8,872 nt of DNA from JANRKT01 sp033763355 (GTDB lineage: Bacteria; Bacteroidota; Bacteroidia; Chitinophagales; Chitinophagaceae): positions 1 through 8,872 of the forward strand of contig JANRKT010000343.1 in NCBI GenBank assembly GCA_033763355.1, given 5' to 3'. The notes below the pieces were generated by a model. That model was not told where the DNA came from. It saw only the letters and a program-made list of their open reading frames with translations, and did no database searches. Positions 7,376 through 8,872 of the stretch are shown here, one piece after another. How positions within the stretch are numbered: the stretch's first letter is position 1; every line of letters starts with the position of its first letter. Made by a program: the position numbers and the translations under genes.

Positions 7376-7612
7376 TCATCCACTTATGGCTTTTTTCACA
7401 ACTTCATCATGTAATTTGTAATTGCCCGATTTATATTGGGCCATTGATTCTTCGAGGAGTTGTTTGTCTTCATCGTCAAGACCCTGCCACCAGTCTTTTT
7501 CACCTGGTTTTTGGGTTGCCTGTAAAATTTTATAAATGCCCTCCAGGATTATTTCGTCCTCACAGGTATCAATCAGAACATGAAGGGATGATTTTAATTC
7601 TTCTGCAGACAT
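7376..7612 (-). CDS. Small antitoxin-like protein (addiction-module component type)
   Basis: 78-aa acidic protein. An N-terminal helical part (1-32, MSAEELKSSLHVLIDTCEDE onward) is followed by KDWWQGLDDEDKQLLEES (39-56) and a C-terminal helix with HDEVVKKA (68-75). The pattern 'W...L.DEDK..LEE....Y..G.....EVVKK' recalls small antitoxins of RelE/ParE-type modules that are common in Bacteroidota; such antitoxins bind and neutralise a ribonuclease or gyrase toxin. The resemblance is from memory and moderate. No toxin gene lies next to it: on the downstream side rlmD begins 9 bp away on the other strand, and on the upstream side is a rhomboid gene. It is therefore an orphan antitoxin, a relic, or a protein with another role. 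A TAnnTTTG promoter motif 14 nt before the ATG supports it as a real gene. Confidence 0.7.
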   Translation of the reverse strand: MSAEELKSSLHVLIDTCEDEIILEGIYKILQATQKPGEKDWWQGLDDEDKQLLEESMAQYKSGNYKLHDEVVKKAISG

Positions 7613-7626
7613 ATTTTGTGTTTTAT

Positions 7627-7634
7627 CAAATTTA
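7627..7634 (-). promoter_or_regulatory. Candidate -7 promoter element for the antitoxin-like gene
   Basis: TAAATTTG on the minus strand matches TAnnTTTG exactly. It ends 14 nt before the ATG at 7612, implying a leader of roughly 10 nt. No convincing -33 box is visible. It lies in the 121-bp divergent space between this gene and the first rhomboid gene. Confidence 0.45.
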
Positions 7635-7733
7635 CAAAAGAAATGGAGTAACTAAAAGGCAGGAATGCCACTCAACCATCTTTCATTACCCAAGTTGGTT
7701 ACTTATATTAAATTCGCAGAATTAATTTTTTTT

Positions 7734-8417
7734 ATGAGTGATTTACGTTTAAGCAGGTTTGAAGTAATCCCCCCTGTAGTTAAAAACCTTATTATTATAA
7801 ATGTACTTTTTTTTATAGCCCAGTATGTTTTTTCAGGGTACAACCTTACAGGCAGGCTCGCTTTGTATCCCATAATGTTTGAGCAATTTAAGCCTTACCA
7901 GATTTTTACGCACATGTTTTCTCATGGGGGCATTCCTCATATTATTTTTAACATGTTTTCATTGTGGATGTTTGGCAGCGTAATTGAAAACTATTGGAAA
8001 TCCAAAAGATTCCTCGTTTTTTACATTGTTTGTGGCCTCGGCTCTGCAGCGCTTCACATGGTTATACAATATATCAGATATGAACAGGTGCTTCATGCCA
8101 TTTCCCAAAATGACATTTCATCTGCGAAGGCCATAATGAAAGAATTAGGGCCAATGTTAGGCGCCTCAGGGGCGGTTATGGGTATTCTCGCCGCTTTTGG
8201 GTATTTGTTTCCCAACAGAGAGTTGTTTATAATACCTATACCATTTCCCATAAAAGCAAAATGGGTTGTGTTAAGCCTGATTGCCATAGATTTATTTGGG
8301 GGGATTGCAAATATTGAGGGGGATAATATTGCTCATTTTGCCCACTTGGGGGGGGCAATCACAGGGCTGGCGTGGGTGATAATATGGAACAAAACCAACC
8401 GCCGTACGTTTTATTAA
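7734..8417 (+). CDS. Rhomboid-family intramembrane serine protease
   Basis: 227-aa polytopic membrane protease that cleaves transmembrane segments of other membrane proteins inside the lipid bilayer. The natural substrate is unknown. The Ser-His dyad is complete: Ser145 in GASG (143-146) and His204 in AHFAHLGG (200-207). The oxyanion-hole segment HGGIPHIIFN (64-73) holds His69 and Asn73 of the HxxxN motif. About six hydrophobic helices are visible, starting at LIIINVLFFIAQYVF (19-33), with a charged loop (112-139) before the catalytic helix. I prefer the ATG at 7734 because typical rhomboids begin a short way before the first helix. An upstream in-frame ATG at 7665 would add 23 poorly conserved-looking residues and cannot be excluded. 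The G-rich codons near the catalytic His include a run of eight G. It is followed 65 bp later by a second rhomboid-like gene. Confidence 0.92.
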   Translation: MSDLRLSRFEVIPPVVKNLIIINVLFFIAQYVFSGYNLTGRLALYPIMFEQFKPYQIFTHMFSHGGIPHIIFNMFSLWMFGSVIENYWKSKRFLVFYIVCGLGSAALHMVIQYIRYEQVLHAISQNDISSAKAIMKELGPMLGASGAVMGILAAFGYLFPNRELFIIPIPFPIKAKWVVLSLIAIDLFGGIANIEGDNIAHFAHLGGAITGLAWVIIWNKTNRRTFY

Positions 8418-8482
8418 ATGTTAACTTTCTTTCCTCGCAGAACTCTATTAAATTTACATCTGGTTTGATAAGGGGATAAATT

Positions 8483-8872
8483 ATGGGATACAGGGACTAC
8501 CCGGCACAAAAGAAAATCTCACTGTGGAGCGACAACAATGCACTGATGATGCTCATCATCATCAACATTATTGTTTTTATTATCCTTCATTTCATTAAAA
8601 CCATATACGGCTTATCTTACCTGCAGCAGGATGATTTTTATAAAAATATTTATGCGTGGTTTACCATGCCTGCAGACTTTAATAAACTTTCTGAGCGGCC
8701 GTGGACAATTTTCTCGGCCATGTTTACCCAACTCCGGCCTATTTTACTGCTGAGCAATTTAATCTGGTTGTGGACATTCGGTTACATCCTGCAGGATTTA
8801 ACCGGCAACCGCAAACTGGTGCCTGTTTACCTGTATGGCGGTTTTATCGGAGGGCTTATTTTCCTGCTGGCC
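8483..8872 (+). CDS. Second rhomboid-like membrane protein, incomplete at window end
   Basis: The frame is open from the ATG at 8483 to the window edge, giving the first 130 residues. A hydrophobic first helix (about 20-38, MLIIINIIVFIILHFI) is followed by a hydrophilic loop (39-71), then RPWTIFSAMF (72-81), which matches the rhomboid 'PWTl.tymF' entry to the second helix. NLIWLWTFGYILQDLTGNRK (92-111) and the following VYLYGGFIGG (115-124) also fit the family. Where active rhomboids read H-x4-H-x3-N, this protein has Gln83 and Leu88 and keeps only Asn92 (TQLRPILLLSN, 82-92). The catalytic Ser and His lie beyond the window, so activity cannot be judged. The start is supported by a purine-rich AAGGGGA 6 nt upstream of the ATG. 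It is probably co-transcribed with the preceding rhomboid gene. Confidence 0.85.
   Translation, partial: MGYRDYPAQKKISLWSDNNALMMLIIINIIVFIILHFIKTIYGLSYLQQDDFYKNIYAWFTMPADFNKLSERPWTIFSAMFTQLRPILLLSNLIWLWTFGYILQDLTGNRKLVPVYLYGGFIGGLIFLLA

Noticed and set aside
7367..7395. Possible terminator between rlmD and the antitoxin-like gene (CCA-CTTA-TGG followed by T-run)
   Set aside because: The stem has only three base pairs; too weak to call.
7665..7733. N-terminal extension of the first rhomboid from the ATG at 7665
   Set aside because: Possible but less likely: the extra 23 residues precede the usual rhomboid start, and they overlap the presumed promoter space of the divergent gene.
8298..8355. 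Frameshift or pseudogene at the G-runs of the first rhomboid
   Set aside because: The frame is intact through the motif AHFAHLGG and ends at a sensible stop, so the gene reads as functional in this sequence.

Overview
The window comes from a member of the Bacteroidota. A Chitinophagaceae-like source is plausible, but this is an inference from protein style and was not tested by search. The grounds are a stand-alone protein resembling the C-terminal part of the gliding/secretion protein GldM, a DUF4369/DUF5106-type thioredoxin-fold lipoprotein-like enzyme, weak Shine-Dalgarno sequences before most starts, and three exact matches to the Bacteroidota -7 promoter motif TAnnTTTG placed just upstream of start codons. 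Coding density is high. No stretch over 300 bases lacks a gene, and I see no rRNA, tRNA, CRISPR array, insertion sequence or integrase.

Layout. At 79-1530 (+) lies an exported M20 (AbgB/HmrA-like) amidohydrolase. It converges on an AT-rich gene at 1578-2216 (-) that encodes a secreted protein resembling GldM domains 3 and 4. Next comes a strong minus-strand intrinsic terminator (2272-2316) built from nested palindromes. It ends a two-gene minus-strand operon: a SurA/PpiC-type parvulin with two rotamase domains (2353-4311) preceded by a TlpA-like thiol-disulfide oxidoreductase with a CSHC active site (4328-5773). A 171-bp divergent intergenic region carries one promoter candidate per direction. 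To its right is rlmD (5945-7366, +), the 4Fe-4S 23S rRNA uracil-C5 methyltransferase. Nine bases past its stop, a 78-aa antitoxin-like gene (7376-7612, -) converges on it with no toxin beside it. Last is a tandem pair of rhomboid-family genes on the plus strand. The first (7734-8417) has all catalytic residues. The second (8483 to the window edge, incomplete) has lost the conserved histidines of the rhomboid HxxxN segment.

How the genes fit together. The TlpA-like protein and the parvulin form a coherent envelope protein-folding unit, covering disulfide/thiol chemistry and proline isomerisation of exported proteins. The two rhomboids are a probable membrane-protease pair in which the second may be a non-catalytic or divergent partner. 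The remaining genes look like ordinary housekeeping or accessory genes. I do not see an unambiguous new multi-gene system. The best leads are the degenerate second rhomboid, the orphan GldM-like protein, the orphan antitoxin, the nested-palindrome terminator, and a possibly leaderless rlmD mRNA.
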